Below, one piece after another: positions 42,212 through 50,997 of a stretch of 64,000 nucleotides of DNA. Below the pieces are notes generated by a model. The model had not been told where the DNA came from, made no database searches, and was given only the letters and a program-made list of their open reading frames with translations. Numbering within the stretch: position 1 is the first letter of the stretch; each line of letters opens with the position of its first letter. Where the stretch lies: NCBI RefSeq assembly GCF_001704275.1, contig NZ_CP011533.1, forward strand, positions 7,254,001-7,318,000, read 5' to 3'. Both the position numbers and the translations under genes were made by a program. The stretch comes from Streptomyces noursei ATCC 11455 (lineage in GTDB: Bacteria > Actinomycetota > Actinomycetes > Streptomycetales > Streptomycetaceae).

Positions 42212-45028
42212 ATGACCGAGGACATGTCCCCTGCTGAGCGCTATGCCGCCGCCAAAGTCCGCGCGGCCGAGCAGGCCACCGCACTCGCGCCGTTCCGGGA
42301 GCTGTACGACTTCGACCTGGACGCGTACCAGGTCGAGGCGTGCCAGGCCCTGGAGGCCGGAAAGGGTGTGCTGGTCGCCGCTCCCACCGGATCCGGCAAG
42401 ACGATCGTCGGCGAGTTCGCCGTCCACCTGGCCCTGACACAGGGCCGAAAATGTTTCTACACCACGCCGATCAAGGCGTTGTCCAACCAGAAGTTCCAGG
42501 ACCTGGTCAAGCGCTACGGTCCCGAGAAGGTCGGTCTGCTGACCGGCGACAACAGCGTCAACGGCGACGCCCCGGTGGTCGTGATGACCACCGAGGTGCT
42601 GCGCAACATGCTCTACGCCGGTTCGCAGTCGCTGAACGGCCTGGGTCATGTCGTCATGGACGAGGTGCACTACCTCTCCGACCGCTTCCGCGGCGCCGTC
42701 TGGGAAGAGGTGATCATCCACCTCCCGGAGTCGGTGACGCTGGTGTCGCTGTCGGCGACGGTCTCCAACGCCGAGGAGTTCGGCGACTGGTTGGACACCG
42801 TCCGCGGCGACACCGAGGTGATCGTCTCCGAGCACCGCCCGGTCCCGCTGTGGCAGCACGTCCTCGCCGGTCGCCGGATCTACGACCTCTTCGAGGAGCG
42901 GGACGGTGCCACCGGCAGCCGCCGCGAGGTCAATCCCGACCTGGAGCGGCTGGCCCGGATGGAGGGCAGCCGGCCGACGTTCGGCCGGGACAAGCGGCGC
43001 GGCCGCACGATGCGCGAGGCCGACCGGGAGCGGGAGCGGCGGCAGCGCGCCCGGATCTGGACGCCGAGCCGGCCCGAGGTGATCGACCGGCTGGACAACG
43101 AGGGGCTGCTGCCGGCGATCACCTTCATCTTCAGCCGCGCCGGCTGCGAGGCGGCCGTCCAGCAGTGCCTCCACTCCGGCCTGCGGCTCAACGACACCGA
43201 GGCCCGGGAGAAGGTCCGCCGGATAGTCGAGGCCCGGACGGCCGGCATTCCGGACGACGACCTGCACGTGCTCGGCTACTTCGAGTGGTTGGAGGGCCTG
43301 GAGCGGGGCATCGCGGCGCACCACGCCGGGATGCTGCCCACCTTCAAGGAGGTCGTCGAGGAGCTGTTCGTCAAGGGCCTGGTCAAGGCCGTCTTCGCGA
43401 CCGAGACGCTGGCGCTGGGCATCAACATGCCCGCGCGGTCGGTGGTGTTGGAGAAGCTCGTCAAGTGGAACGGCGAACAGCACGCCGACATCACCCCCGG
43501 CGAGTACACCCAGCTGACCGGCCGGGCGGGGCGGCGCGGGATCGACGTCGAGGGCCATGCGGTGGTGCTGTGGCAGCGCGGGATGAACCCGGCCGCGCTG
43601 GCCGGTCTCGCCGGGACCCGGACGTACCCGCTGCGCTCGTCCTTCAAGCCGTCGTACAACATGGCGGTCAATCTCGTCTCGCAGTTCGGGCGGCACCGTT
43701 CGCGGGAGCTGCTGGAGATGTCGTTCGCGCAGTTCCAGGCCGACAGGTCGGTGGTCGGCATCACCCGTCAGGTGCAGCGGAACGAGGAGGGCCTGGGCGG
43801 ATACCGCGAGGCGATGATCTGCCACCTCGGCGACTTCGAGGAGTACTCGCGGCTGCGGCGGGAGTTGAAGGACCGCGAGACCGAACTCGCCAAGCAGGGC
43901 GCGGTCCAGCGGCGGGCGGCCGCCGCGGCGGCGCTGGAGAAGCTCCGGCCGGGCGATGTCATCCACGTGCCGACGGGCAAGTACGCCGGACTGGCGCTGG
44001 TGCTGGATCCCGGTATGCCCTCCGGGCGGACCAACGGCCACCGCGGCCTGGACGCCCACGACGGCCCGCGGCCACTGGTCCTCACCGCCGAGCGGCAGGT
44101 CAAGCGGCTCGCTTCGATCGACTTCCCGGTGCCGGTGGCGGCCCTGGACCGGATGCGGATCCCGCGCACCTTCAACGCCCGCAGCCCGCAGTCGCGTCGC
44201 GATCTGGCGTCCGCCCTGCGCACCAAGGCCGGCCACCTGGTGCCCTCGCGGCACCGCAAGCCGCGCGGGGAGGCGGCCGACGACCGCGAGGTCGCCCGGC
44301 TGCGCAAGGACATCCGCGCGCATCCCTGCCACGGCTGCGACGAGCGGGAGGACCACGCCCGCTGGGCGGAGCGCTACCACCGGCTGCTGCGGGACACCCG
44401 CCAGTTGGAGCGCCGGATCGAGGGCCGGACGAACACCATCGCCCGCACTTTCGACCGGATCTGCGCGCTGCTGACCGAGCTGGACTACCTCGAGGGCGAC
44501 ACCGTCACCGACGAGGGTCGCCGACTGGGCCGCCTCTACGGCGAGTTGGACCTGCTGGCCAGCGAGTGTCTGCGGGAGGGCGTCTGGGAGGACCTCGGCC
44601 CCGCGGAGCTGGCGGCCTGCGCCTCGGCGCTGGTCTACGAGGCGCGGCAGGCGGACGACGCGGTGGCGCCGAAGCTCCCGGTCGGCAAGGCGCGGGACGC
44701 GCTGGCGGAGATGGTGCGCATCTGGGGCCGGCTGGACGCCCTGGAGGAGGACCACAAGATCAGCCAGGCGGAGGGCGTCGGCCAGCGCGAGCCCGATCTG
44801 GGGTTCGCCTGGGCGGCGTACCGCTGGGCCTCCGGCTTCGGCCTCGACGAGGTGCTGAGCGAGGCGGACATGCCGGCCGGCGACTTCGTCCGCTGGTGCA
44901 AGCAGCTGGTGGACGTCCTCGGGCAGATCGCGGCGGCGGCGCCGACCGAGGGCACGGTGGCGCGGTCCGCGCGCAAGGCGATGGACGGGGTGCTGCGCGG
45001 AGTCGTGGCGTACTCGTCGGTCGGCTGA
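42212..45028 (+). CDS. helY: DExH-box RNA/DNA helicase (Ski2/Mtr4-like, HelY)
   Basis: 938 residues. Helicase core: Walker A AAPTGSGKT (about 58-66), DEVH motif VMDEVHYLS, SLSATVSNAEEF (motif III), then a RecA2 domain with AAHHAGMLP and QLTGRAGRRGID (motif VI). The C-terminal third is the DSHCT domain typical of Ski2/Mtr4 relatives. A Cys pair (HPCHGCDE) lies near 704. Homologous to mycobacterial HelY, next to tatC in the same order. An in-frame ATG at 42179 is rejected because it falls in the promoter motif. Confidence 0.92.
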   Translation: MTEDMSPAERYAAAKVRAAEQATALAPFRELYDFDLDAYQVEACQALEAGKGVLVAAPTGSGKTIVGEFAVHLALTQGRKCFYTTPIKALSNQKFQDLVKRYGPEKVGLLTGDNSVNGDAPVVVMTTEVLRNMLYAGSQSLNGLGHVVMDEVHYLSDRFRGAVWEEVIIHLPESVTLVSLSATVSNAEEFGDWLDTVRGDTEVIVSEHRPVPLWQHVLAGRRIYDLFEERDGATGSRREVNPDLERLARMEGSRPTFGRDKRRGRTMREADRERERRQRARIWTPSRPEVIDRLDNEGLLPAITFIFSRAGCEAAVQQCLHSGLRLNDTEAREKVRRIVEARTAGIPDDDLHVLGYFEWLEGLERGIAAHHAGMLPTFKEVVEELFVKGLVKAVFATETLALGINMPARSVVLEKLVKWNGEQHADITPGEYTQLTGRAGRRGIDVEGHAVVLWQRGMNPAALAGLAGTRTYPLRSSFKPSYNMAVNLVSQFGRHRSRELLEMSFAQFQADRSVVGITRQVQRNEEGLGGYREAMICHLGDFEEYSRLRRELKDRETELAKQGAVQRRAAAAAALEKLRPGDVIHVPTGKYAGLALVLDPGMPSGRTNGHRGLDAHDGPRPLVLTAERQVKRLASIDFPVPVAALDRMRIPRTFNARSPQSRRDLASALRTKAGHLVPSRHRKPRGEAADDREVARLRKDIRAHPCHGCDEREDHARWAERYHRLLRDTRQLERRIEGRTNTIARTFDRICALLTELDYLEGDTVTDEGRRLGRLYGELDLLASECLREGVWEDLGPAELAACASALVYEARQADDAVAPKLPVGKARDALAEMVRIWGRLDALEEDHKISQAEGVGQREPDLGFAWAAYRWASGFGLDEVLSEADMPAGDFVRWCKQLVDVLGQIAAAAPTEGTVARSARKAMDGVLRGVVAYSSVG

Positions 45029-45050
45029 CCGGCTGACCGGCTGACCGGCT

Positions 45051-45097
45051 GCCGGGCCGTGGCGTCGGAGCGGGATGTTCCGACGCCACGGCCCGGC
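45051..45097. terminator. Very strong terminator after helY
   Basis: A perfect 19-bp stem (GCCGGGCCGTGGCGTCGGA and its complement) with a 9-base loop, between the convergent helY and monooxygenase genes. It is preceded by three tandem copies of GCTGACCGG at about 45024-45050. Confidence 0.85.
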
Positions 45098-45117
45098 GGG
45101 TGCCGCGGCGGCAGCGG

Positions 45118-46242
45118 TCAGGACGCCGTGCGCTCCGCCGCCCGTTCGGTGCCGCGCCGGGCGTCGCGCTTGGCGACCTCCTCGCGGACGATCGGGATGA
45201 CCTGCCGTCCGAAGTCGATGGCGTCGTCGAGCAGGTCGTAGCCGCGTGCGGAGAGGATGGTCACGCCCAGGTCGTAGTAGTCCAGCAGTGCCTGGGCGAC
45301 GGTCTCCGGCGTGCCGACCAGGGCGGTGGAGTTGCCGGCGCCGCCGGTCTCCGCCGCGGTCGGCGTCCACAGCGCCCGGTCGTGCCGCTCGCCCTGCGCG
45401 GCCACCGCCAACAGCCGCTGCGAGCCGGCGTTCTGAGGGCTCGTCAGCGGATGGCGGCGGCTGAGTGCCCCGCCCGCCTTGCGGGCCTTGATCCGGGCCA
45501 GGGTGTGGTGTGCCTTCTCCCAGGCCAGCTCCTCGGTGGGCGCGATGATCGGCCGGAAGGCGACCTGGATCCTGGGTACGTCGGTGCGGCCGGCCGCGGC
45601 GGCGGCCGCCTTGATCGACGCGATCTGCTCGGCGGTCTGCGCCAGCGGCTCGCCCCACAGGCAGTAGATGTCCGCCTCGGCGCCGCCCGCCGCGTAGGCC
45701 GCCGGTGACGAGCCGCCGAACGACACCTGCGGATGCGGCTGCTGTACGGGGAAGGTGTCGGAGACGAAGTCCTGGAAGCGGTAGTGCGCGCCCTCGTGGT
45801 CGAAGGGCTCCTTGCTCGTCCAGACCTTCTTGACGATCCGGATGTACTCGCGGGTGCGGGCGTAGCGCTCGTCCTTGGTGAGGGTGTCGCCCTCGCGGCG
45901 CTGCTCGTGGTCGTTGCCGCCGGTGATGAAGTGCACCGCGAGCCGGCCGTCGCTGATCCGGTCCAGCGTGGCGAAGGTCTTGGCGGCGAACGTCGGGTAG
46001 GAGACGTTGGGGCGGTGCGCCACCAGGAGCTGGAGCCGCTCGGTGCGGGCCGCGACATAGGCGGCGGCCGGGGAGGGGTCGGGGGAGCCGGAACCGTAGG
46101 CGAACAGGACCCGGTCCCAGCCGTACTCCTCGTGGGCGCGGGCGAGTCGGAGGGTGTAGTCCTTGTCGAAGGAGGCGCCGGAGCGCGGGGTGACTTCGGA
46201 ACCGTCGTGGGTGGCGGCTATGCCGAGGAACTCGACAGGCAT
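45118..46242 (-). CDS. SsuD-like FMNH2-dependent alkanesulfonate-type monooxygenase
   Basis: 374 residues, luciferase-like fold. FITGGNDHEQRREGD, LTKDERYARTREY and VSFGGSSPAAY are typical of the SsuD/NtaA-like group, which releases sulfite from alkanesulfonates using FMNH2. ATG 46242 has GAGG 7 bases upstream. A 25-codon leader ORF ending in a cysteine pair lies 127 bases upstream, the arrangement of cysteine-responsive attenuators in actinobacteria, supporting a role in sulfur supply. No sulfonate transporter is adjacent on this strand. Confidence 0.8.
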   Translation of the reverse strand: MPVEFLGIAATHDGSEVTPRSGASFDKDYTLRLARAHEEYGWDRVLFAYGSGSPDPSPAAAYVAARTERLQLLVAHRPNVSYPTFAAKTFATLDRISDGRLAVHFITGGNDHEQRREGDTLTKDERYARTREYIRIVKKVWTSKEPFDHEGAHYRFQDFVSDTFPVQQPHPQVSFGGSSPAAYAAGGAEADIYCLWGEPLAQTAEQIASIKAAAAAAGRTDVPRIQVAFRPIIAPTEELAWEKAHHTLARIKARKAGGALSRRHPLTSPQNAGSQRLLAVAAQGERHDRALWTPTAAETGGAGNSTALVGTPETVAQALLDYYDLGVTILSARGYDLLDDAIDFGRQVIPIVREEVAKRDARRGTERAAERTAS

Positions 46243-46369
46243 GGGTGCGGCCTCGTCTTCTCGTCGATCATGCGTGGGTGGGCATGCGAGGGCATGCGCG
46301 GTGCGCGGGAATACCGGCAGGGCGACATGCGGGTGTGCGGGGCGGTGTGCCCGGCGCGACACCGTGACG

Positions 46370-46447
46370 TCAGAGGCAACAGGAGGCGGACCACACGCGA
46401 CCGAAGTCGATGTGGTCCCGGGTGACCAGCCGTTGCTGAGGTCGCAT
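46370..46447 (-). CDS. Cysteine-type leader peptide (putative attenuator)
   Basis: 25 codons. It contains LVTRDHIDFGRV and ends SASCCL, the pattern of the short actinobacterial leader peptides (basic start, R-x-H-I/V-D-L/F core, Cys-rich tail) found before sulfur-assimilation genes. In mycobacteria such peptides stall ribosomes when cysteinyl-tRNA is scarce and so adjust downstream expression. Start is ATG 46447. The 330 bases between 46243 and 46572 hold only this ORF and short hairpins such as GGTGT/ACACC just after it. Confidence 0.75.
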   Translation of the reverse strand: MRPQQRLVTRDHIDFGRVWSASCCL

Positions 46448-46572
46448 GGGGCCAGTGGAACAGGCAGGTCCATGCGCCGTCAACCATTGCTCGGGAAAGC
46501 ATGTGCCGTCGGATGCCGGTTGCTGCCGCGCGCTCGGCTTCCCGTGCCTCCCCAACTTGCGTGACGGGGGCG

Positions 46573-47025
46573 TCAGTTCGACGCCTCCGGTCGTCGTTTC
46601 CGGCCTCGTAGGCGGAGCGTGCCGCGCAGGCACAGGAAGAGCAGGACGCCGAGGGGGGCGAGCAGGACGGTGAGGATCAGCAGCGGGCCCATCACCAGGG
46701 GGTGGATGCCCAGGGTGCGCGCCTCGCGGTACATCCACTGGCCGAGGAAGAGGTCCCAGGCGATCAGCTGCGCCCAGATCGCCCCGGCGCCGCCGCCGAG
46801 GGCCAGCAGCCGCTGGAATCCGGCCAGGTCCGGGCGGCTCACCGCGGCCCACAGCTGCGGGAGGACCGGTATCGCCAGGGCGAGGTAGACGCCGATGACC
46901 GGCACCATCGGCAGCGGTGAGGCGGCCATCCGGTCGGTCCAGCGGCGGCCGGGCGCGAGGATCAGCAGGGCCCAGAACGGGGCCGCGAGGGTGAAGGCGA
47001 GACTGAACAGGGTGCGGTCGGTCAT
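46573..47025 (-). CDS. ABA4-like (DUF4281) membrane protein
   Basis: 150 residues with four hydrophobic helices. FSLAFTLAAPFWALLILAPG and WAQLIAWDLFLGQWMYREAR, then HPLVMGPLLILTVLLAPLG, match the small ABA4-like integral membrane family of unknown enzymatic role (in plants linked to neoxanthin). ATG 47025 overlaps the stop of the upstream membrane-protein gene (ATGA), so the two are translationally coupled. Regulation by the divergent MerR-type gene is inferred. Confidence 0.78.
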   Translation of the reverse strand: MTDRTLFSLAFTLAAPFWALLILAPGRRWTDRMAASPLPMVPVIGVYLALAIPVLPQLWAAVSRPDLAGFQRLLALGGGAGAIWAQLIAWDLFLGQWMYREARTLGIHPLVMGPLLILTVLLAPLGVLLFLCLRGTLRLRGRKRRPEASN

Positions 47026-47999
47026 CGGGTCGACTCCGTTGTGCGGTGGGTCTGTTCGGTGGCGGTGGCGGTGGCAGTGGCGGTGGCAGTGGGGGAACGG
47101 CGGAGCGCCGCGCAGCCACCGGCCGTGGTGGCGACGACGAGGGCGGTCAGCGCGGTGAGGGTGACCGCGTCGGGGTGGATCAGGGCCTGGCCGCGCAGTG
47201 CCTGCCAGGTCACCAGCGCGAGCAGCCCGGTGAGGAAACCGGCGGCGGTGAGCACCAGCCGCAGCCGGACCCGCTCGTCGCGCAGTCGGGCGCCGCGGCG
47301 GGCCAGCGCCTCGATCGCGTAGAGGAAGAGCGGCAGGGCCTGGAGGGCGTGCATGCCGACGAAGTGCGGGATGCGCAGATCGCCGCCGTCCGTGTTCCAG
47401 CCGGTCAGCGGCATGGCCGGGCCGCCGTCGGGGACGCCGACGCTGTGCGCGCCGATGAGGGCGGGTGCGAGGCCCGCGGCCCGCTGGGCCTGCTGCTCGG
47501 GGGTGGGTGTCACCATCAGCCCGCCGAGCAGCAGTCCGGCCAGGGCGATCAGTGCGCCGAGCCGGATCGCCCAGGTCGTGGCGCGGTCGCCCAGCCGGGC
47601 CCGGAACAGCAGCACCGCGATGACCAGGGTGGCGGTCCACAGGGCGATGATGGTGCCGCCCATGACCAGGAACAGGGCCCGGTCCAGCGGGGTTTCGATG
47701 TTGAAGTGACTGCGCCGGCCGCGCAACGTCTGGCCGACGATGATCGCCATCTCGATCAGGCCGGCGACCACGACGGTGTGCGCGGCCCGGGTGCCGGCCC
47801 GGCTCGGGGCGGGGCGGCGGGACAGCATCCAGGCCAGCGTCAGCCCGTAGGCGGCGAACGACACCGCGAACTTCAGCGGTTTGAACCAGATCGGCGCGCC
47901 GACCAGAACGCGGTCGTCGACGATCATCCCGATCGCCGCGACCACGGCCAGTGCGGCCATCGCCCATGAGAAGCCGAGCAGTGAACGGTATCTGGACAT
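47022..47999 (-). CDS. Multi-pass membrane protein of unknown function
   Basis: 325 residues with about eight hydrophobic segments; conserved-looking stretches are PIWFKPLKFAVSFAAYGLTL and HFVGMHALQALPLFLYAIE. A run of alternating Ala-Thr near the C-terminus (TATATATATATE) is encoded by repeats of a GGTGGC/GGCAGT hexamer at about 47058-47090. ATG 47999 chosen; GTG 48005 is an alternative with an equally weak ribosome site. Coupled to the ABA4-like gene and divergent from a MerR regulator. Function unknown. Confidence 0.72.
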   Translation of the reverse strand: MSRYRSLLGFSWAMAALAVVAAIGMIVDDRVLVGAPIWFKPLKFAVSFAAYGLTLAWMLSRRPAPSRAGTRAAHTVVVAGLIEMAIIVGQTLRGRRSHFNIETPLDRALFLVMGGTIIALWTATLVIAVLLFRARLGDRATTWAIRLGALIALAGLLLGGLMVTPTPEQQAQRAAGLAPALIGAHSVGVPDGGPAMPLTGWNTDGGDLRIPHFVGMHALQALPLFLYAIEALARRGARLRDERVRLRLVLTAAGFLTGLLALVTWQALRGQALIHPDAVTLTALTALVVATTAGGCAALRRSPTATATATATATEQTHRTTESTR

Positions 48000-48026
48000 G
48001 CGCACGGAACCCCCGGAGAAACAGCG

Positions 48027-48079
48027 GATAGTTGCACTATGGATAGCGATGCTCTCCACTATCTGATAGTGCGACTATC
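48027..48079. promoter_or_regulatory. Inverted-repeat operator between the membrane pair and the MerR gene
   Basis: GATAGTTGCACTATG (48027-48041) and, in opposite orientation, GATAGTGCGACTATC (48065-48079) are inverted copies differing at two positions. Overlapping the second is a perfect palindrome CACTATC-T-GATAGTG (48057-48071). The whole region is markedly AT-rich. It lies in the divergent promoter region and is the obvious binding site for the MerR-type regulator. Confidence 0.65.
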
Positions 48080-48183
48080 TATGATGAGAGGTCGATTGAC
48101 AAGACCGGGTGGTTGGTGGGGCGCCCGGACATTCCGGAACACGCGGATCCCGGGACCGGGGTCCGGGAGGAAGAGGGCGTCGG

Positions 48184-48900
48184 ATGCGCATTGGCGAGTT
48201 GAGCCGTGAGACGGGCGTGGCGGTCCCGACGATCAAGTTCTACGTCCGCGAGGGGCTGTTGCCCGCGGGCCGGCTCACCAGCCCCAACCAGGCCAGCTAC
48301 GACGAGAGTCACGTCCGCAGGCTGCGGCTGATCCGCGGGCTGATCGACGTCGGCGGGCTCTCGGTCGCGACGGTGCGCGAGGTGCTGGCCGCCGTCGACG
48401 CGCCGGGAGAGTCGGTGCACAAGGTGCTCGGGGCGGCGCACGACGCGATCACCCCGGTGCCGCCCGGCCGCCCGGAGGGGCTGCCGCGGGCCCGTCGGAC
48501 GGTCGCGGAGCTGATCCGTCGGCGCGGCTGGCTGGCCGAGGAGGACCACCCGGCCGCCGAGGCGATGGCGGTCGCGCTGGCCGCCTTCCAGGACCTCGGG
48601 CAGGGCGCGTTCGTGGAGGTGCTCGACGACTACGCCGAGGCGTGCGAGCGGATCGCCGACGCCGACCTGGCGTACGTGGGGCGCCACGCGGACGTGGAGG
48701 AGCTGGTGGAGAGCGTGGTGGTGGGGACCGTCCTGGGCGACGCGGTGCTCACCGCGCTGCGGCGGTTGGCGCACGTGGACCGCTCGGCGCGGCGGTACGA
48801 GGAGCACGGGGAGGGCCGACCGGTGGCGCGGGACGCCGCGGACGAGGGGACGGAGAAGGGCGGCGCCGACCCGTCCTGGGTCGCGCCGCCCTCGATGTGA
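48184..48900 (+). CDS. MerR-family transcriptional regulator
   Basis: 238 residues. MRIGELSRETGVAVPTIKFY at the start is the MerR winged helix-turn-helix, followed by VRRLRLIRGLIDVGGLSVAT and a dimerisation helix; the C-terminal 140 residues are an effector domain of helical character (YAEACERIADADLAYVGRHA). No metal-binding Cys pair, so a small-molecule sensor is more likely. GGAAGAG precedes the ATG. Divergent from the coupled membrane genes with inverted repeats between; ends 7 bases before the convergent SIP gene. Confidence 0.85.
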   Translation: MRIGELSRETGVAVPTIKFYVREGLLPAGRLTSPNQASYDESHVRRLRLIRGLIDVGGLSVATVREVLAAVDAPGESVHKVLGAAHDAITPVPPGRPEGLPRARRTVAELIRRRGWLAEEDHPAAEAMAVALAAFQDLGQGAFVEVLDDYAEACERIADADLAYVGRHADVEELVESVVVGTVLGDAVLTALRRLAHVDRSARRYEEHGEGRPVARDAADEGTEKGGADPSWVAPPSM

Positions 48901-48907
48901 TGGAGCG

Positions 48908-49759
48908 TCAGGCCGCCGCCGCGGGCTCCTGCTCCGCCTCCACCTGGTCGTTCCAGGCGCGCTTGCCGGCCTGCCAGCCGTCCTCGTCGTGGCCGGTGCG
49001 CCAGTAGCCGGAGATCGACAGCGCCTCGCGGGGGACGGCGTGCTCGACGCGGAGCAGCTTGCGCAGCTCCTTCACGCAGCCCGCCTCGCCGTGCACGAAC
49101 GCCTGGACCCGGCCCGGGGGGAACGTGAGCGCCCGTACGGCGGAGACCAGTTCGCGGCCGACCGGGGCGGCGCCGCGGAACAGCCAGCTGACCGTCACGC
49201 CGGGCGGCGCGGTCAGCTCCTGCCGCTCCTCGGCGTCGGCGACCTCGACGAAGGCGTGCCCCACCGCGTCCGCCGGCATCCCGGCCAGTGCGGCGGCGAT
49301 GGCCGGCAGGGCGCTCTCGTCGCCGGCCAGCAGGTGCCAGTCGGCGGTGGTGTCCGGGGCGTAGGCGCCGCCGGGGCCGAGGAACGTGATCTCGTCACCC
49401 GGCCGGGCGGCCAACGCCCACGGCCCGGCCAGCCCCGTGTCGCCGTGGACGACGAAGTCCACGGTCAGCTCGCGCGCTGCCGGGTCCCAGGCGCGCACGG
49501 TGTACGTGCGCGTCCGGGGCCACTGGTCGCGCGGCAGCTCGGCCCGGATGCGGCCCATGTCGAAGGGCTCGGGGTAGCTGACGTGCGGCAGCGGGAAGAC
49601 CAGCTTGACGTAGTGGTCGGTGTAGGTGCCCGCGTCGAACGCGGCCAGTCCCTCGCCGCCCAGGACGACCCGCATCATGTGCGGGGTGAGCCGCTCGGTA
49701 CGCCGCACCCGGGCGCGGTGCAGTGTGGGCGTGCTGCGGGCCGGTCGCTCTGCTGCCAC
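48908..49759 (-). CDS. Siderophore-interacting protein (FAD ferric-siderophore reductase)
   Basis: 283 residues, SIP family. The FAD-binding barrel (about 10-125) has RTYTVRAWDP and a VDFVVHGDTGLAGPWA loop; the C-terminal NAD(P)-like domain (about 135-260) has AGDESALPAIAAAL and ends SGYWRTGHDEDGW. It reduces ferric siderophores in the cytoplasm to release iron. GTG 49759 has GGGAG 7 bases upstream. A 16-of-19 match to the DmdR/IdeR iron box sits 56 bases before the start, so it should be repressed by iron. Confidence 0.92.
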   Translation of the reverse strand: MAAERPARSTPTLHRARVRRTERLTPHMMRVVLGGEGLAAFDAGTYTDHYVKLVFPLPHVSYPEPFDMGRIRAELPRDQWPRTRTYTVRAWDPAARELTVDFVVHGDTGLAGPWALAARPGDEITFLGPGGAYAPDTTADWHLLAGDESALPAIAAALAGMPADAVGHAFVEVADAEERQELTAPPGVTVSWLFRGAAPVGRELVSAVRALTFPPGRVQAFVHGEAGCVKELRKLLRVEHAVPREALSISGYWRTGHDEDGWQAGKRAWNDQVEAEQEPAAAA

Positions 49760-49814
49760 GGTCGTCTCCCCTGACGCGGTCGAGGGCGGGCGCGCTTGCG
49801 GGCGGCACCGCCGG

Positions 49815-49833
49815 TTAGGTTTACCTAACCTAA
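49815..49833 (-). promoter_or_regulatory. DmdR1/IdeR iron box
   Basis: TTAGGTTTACCTAACCTAA: 16 of 19 positions match the actinobacterial iron-box consensus TTAGGTTAGGCTAACCTAA. It lies between the exonuclease stop and the SIP start, where a DtxR-family repressor would block SIP transcription in iron-replete cells. Confidence 0.85.
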
Positions 49834-49837
49834 CAGG

Positions 49838-50776
49838 TCACCGTCGCAGTGTGACCAACAACCGCTGCAATGCGCCGCCCAGACCCCACTGTGCGGCCAG
49901 CGCCTCCAGCCGCTCCGGGTCGGCCGGCTCGTCCGGCAGCGCATGGTCGACGTCCGGCACCGGGACGTCGGTCGCCACCCGGACCACCTTCGGGGCCACC
50001 GCCAGATAGGGGCGCGCCTCGGTGAGCCGCTTGCGCTGCGCCGGGGTGATCTTGGAGGACGGGTCCTCGGCGGCGGCGATGATCCCGGCCAGGTCGCCGT
50101 AGGCGTCCAGCAGCTTGGCGGCGGTCTTCTCGCCGACGCCCGGGACGCCCGGCAGGCCGTCGCTGGGGTCGCCGCGCAGCAGCGCCAGGTCCGCGTAGCC
50201 GGGGCCGTCCACGCCGTACTTCTCGTGCAGCAGCGCCCCGTCGGTGAGTTGGAGGGTGCCGACGCCCTTGAGGGGGTACAGGACGCGGATGCCGCGGGCG
50301 TCGTCGACGAGCTGGAAGAGGTCGCGGTCGCCGGTGACGATGTCGACCGGGCCCTTCGCCCGCGCGGTCAGGGTGCCGATGACGTCGTCGGCCTCGTAGC
50401 CCGCGGCGCCGATCCGGGCGATGCCCAGCGCGTCGAGCACCTCCTCGATCACCGGGACCTGCGGGGAGAGGGTGTCCGGGATCTCTTCCGCGTCGGGCGC
50501 GGCCGAGCCCGCGGGGGCTTCCTCGGCGACCCGGTGCGCCTTGTAGGAGGGGATCAGGTCGACCCGCCACTGGGGGCGCCAGTCGAAGTCCATGCAGGCG
50601 ACCAGGTCGTCGGGGTGGTGGTCCTGGACGAGCCGGGCGATGAAGTCCAGCAGTCCGCGCACCGCGTTCACCGGGGTGCCGTCCGGGGCTTTGACCGATT
50701 CCGGTACCCCGAAATAGGCGCGGAAGTACAGGGAGGCGGTGTCGAGGAGCATCAGGCGTCGAGTCACACCCCGCAT
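49838..50776 (-). CDS. 5'-3' exonuclease (FEN/PolA N-terminal type)
   Basis: 312 residues, stand-alone homologue of the 5'-nuclease domain of DNA polymerase I. MLLDTASLYFRAYFG carries the first metal Asp, ACMDFDWRPQWR and AGYEADDVIGTLTA and IVTGDRDLFQLVDD the acidic cluster, and GVPGVGEKTAAKLL the helix-hairpin-helix. Removes 5' flaps or RNA primers. Starts at ATG 50776, with GTG 50767 possible; neither has a strong ribosome site. A Pro/Ala/Glu-rich insertion near 120-140 is larger than in PolA. Confidence 0.88.
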   Translation of the reverse strand: MRGVTRRLMLLDTASLYFRAYFGVPESVKAPDGTPVNAVRGLLDFIARLVQDHHPDDLVACMDFDWRPQWRVDLIPSYKAHRVAEEAPAGSAAPDAEEIPDTLSPQVPVIEEVLDALGIARIGAAGYEADDVIGTLTARAKGPVDIVTGDRDLFQLVDDARGIRVLYPLKGVGTLQLTDGALLHEKYGVDGPGYADLALLRGDPSDGLPGVPGVGEKTAAKLLDAYGDLAGIIAAAEDPSSKITPAQRKRLTEARPYLAVAPKVVRVATDVPVPDVDHALPDEPADPERLEALAAQWGLGGALQRLLVTLRR

Positions 50777-50997
50777 GATGCCGTATGCCCCAAACGTGCC
50801 TGCGTTGTGAGCTGAATCACCGATGTGTTTGAGCCCTAAAAAGCCGGGCAGGCGCGCAGCCGGAGCGGGCCCGGCCGGACATTTCCCCACACCGCCGGTG
50901 ACGACGAGCGGAACTCGTCCCGCACCACGACCTGCCGACCCAGCGGACGGCCCCTGCGGGGTGGCGGGTCGTTTCTCGTGCGACAAGAGAGGTATAT

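Noticed and set aside
47058..47090. Hexamer repeat (GGTGGC/GGCAGT) as a phase-variable tract
   Set aside because: Units are multiples of three, so changes would not alter the frame; it only lengthens an Ala-Thr tail.
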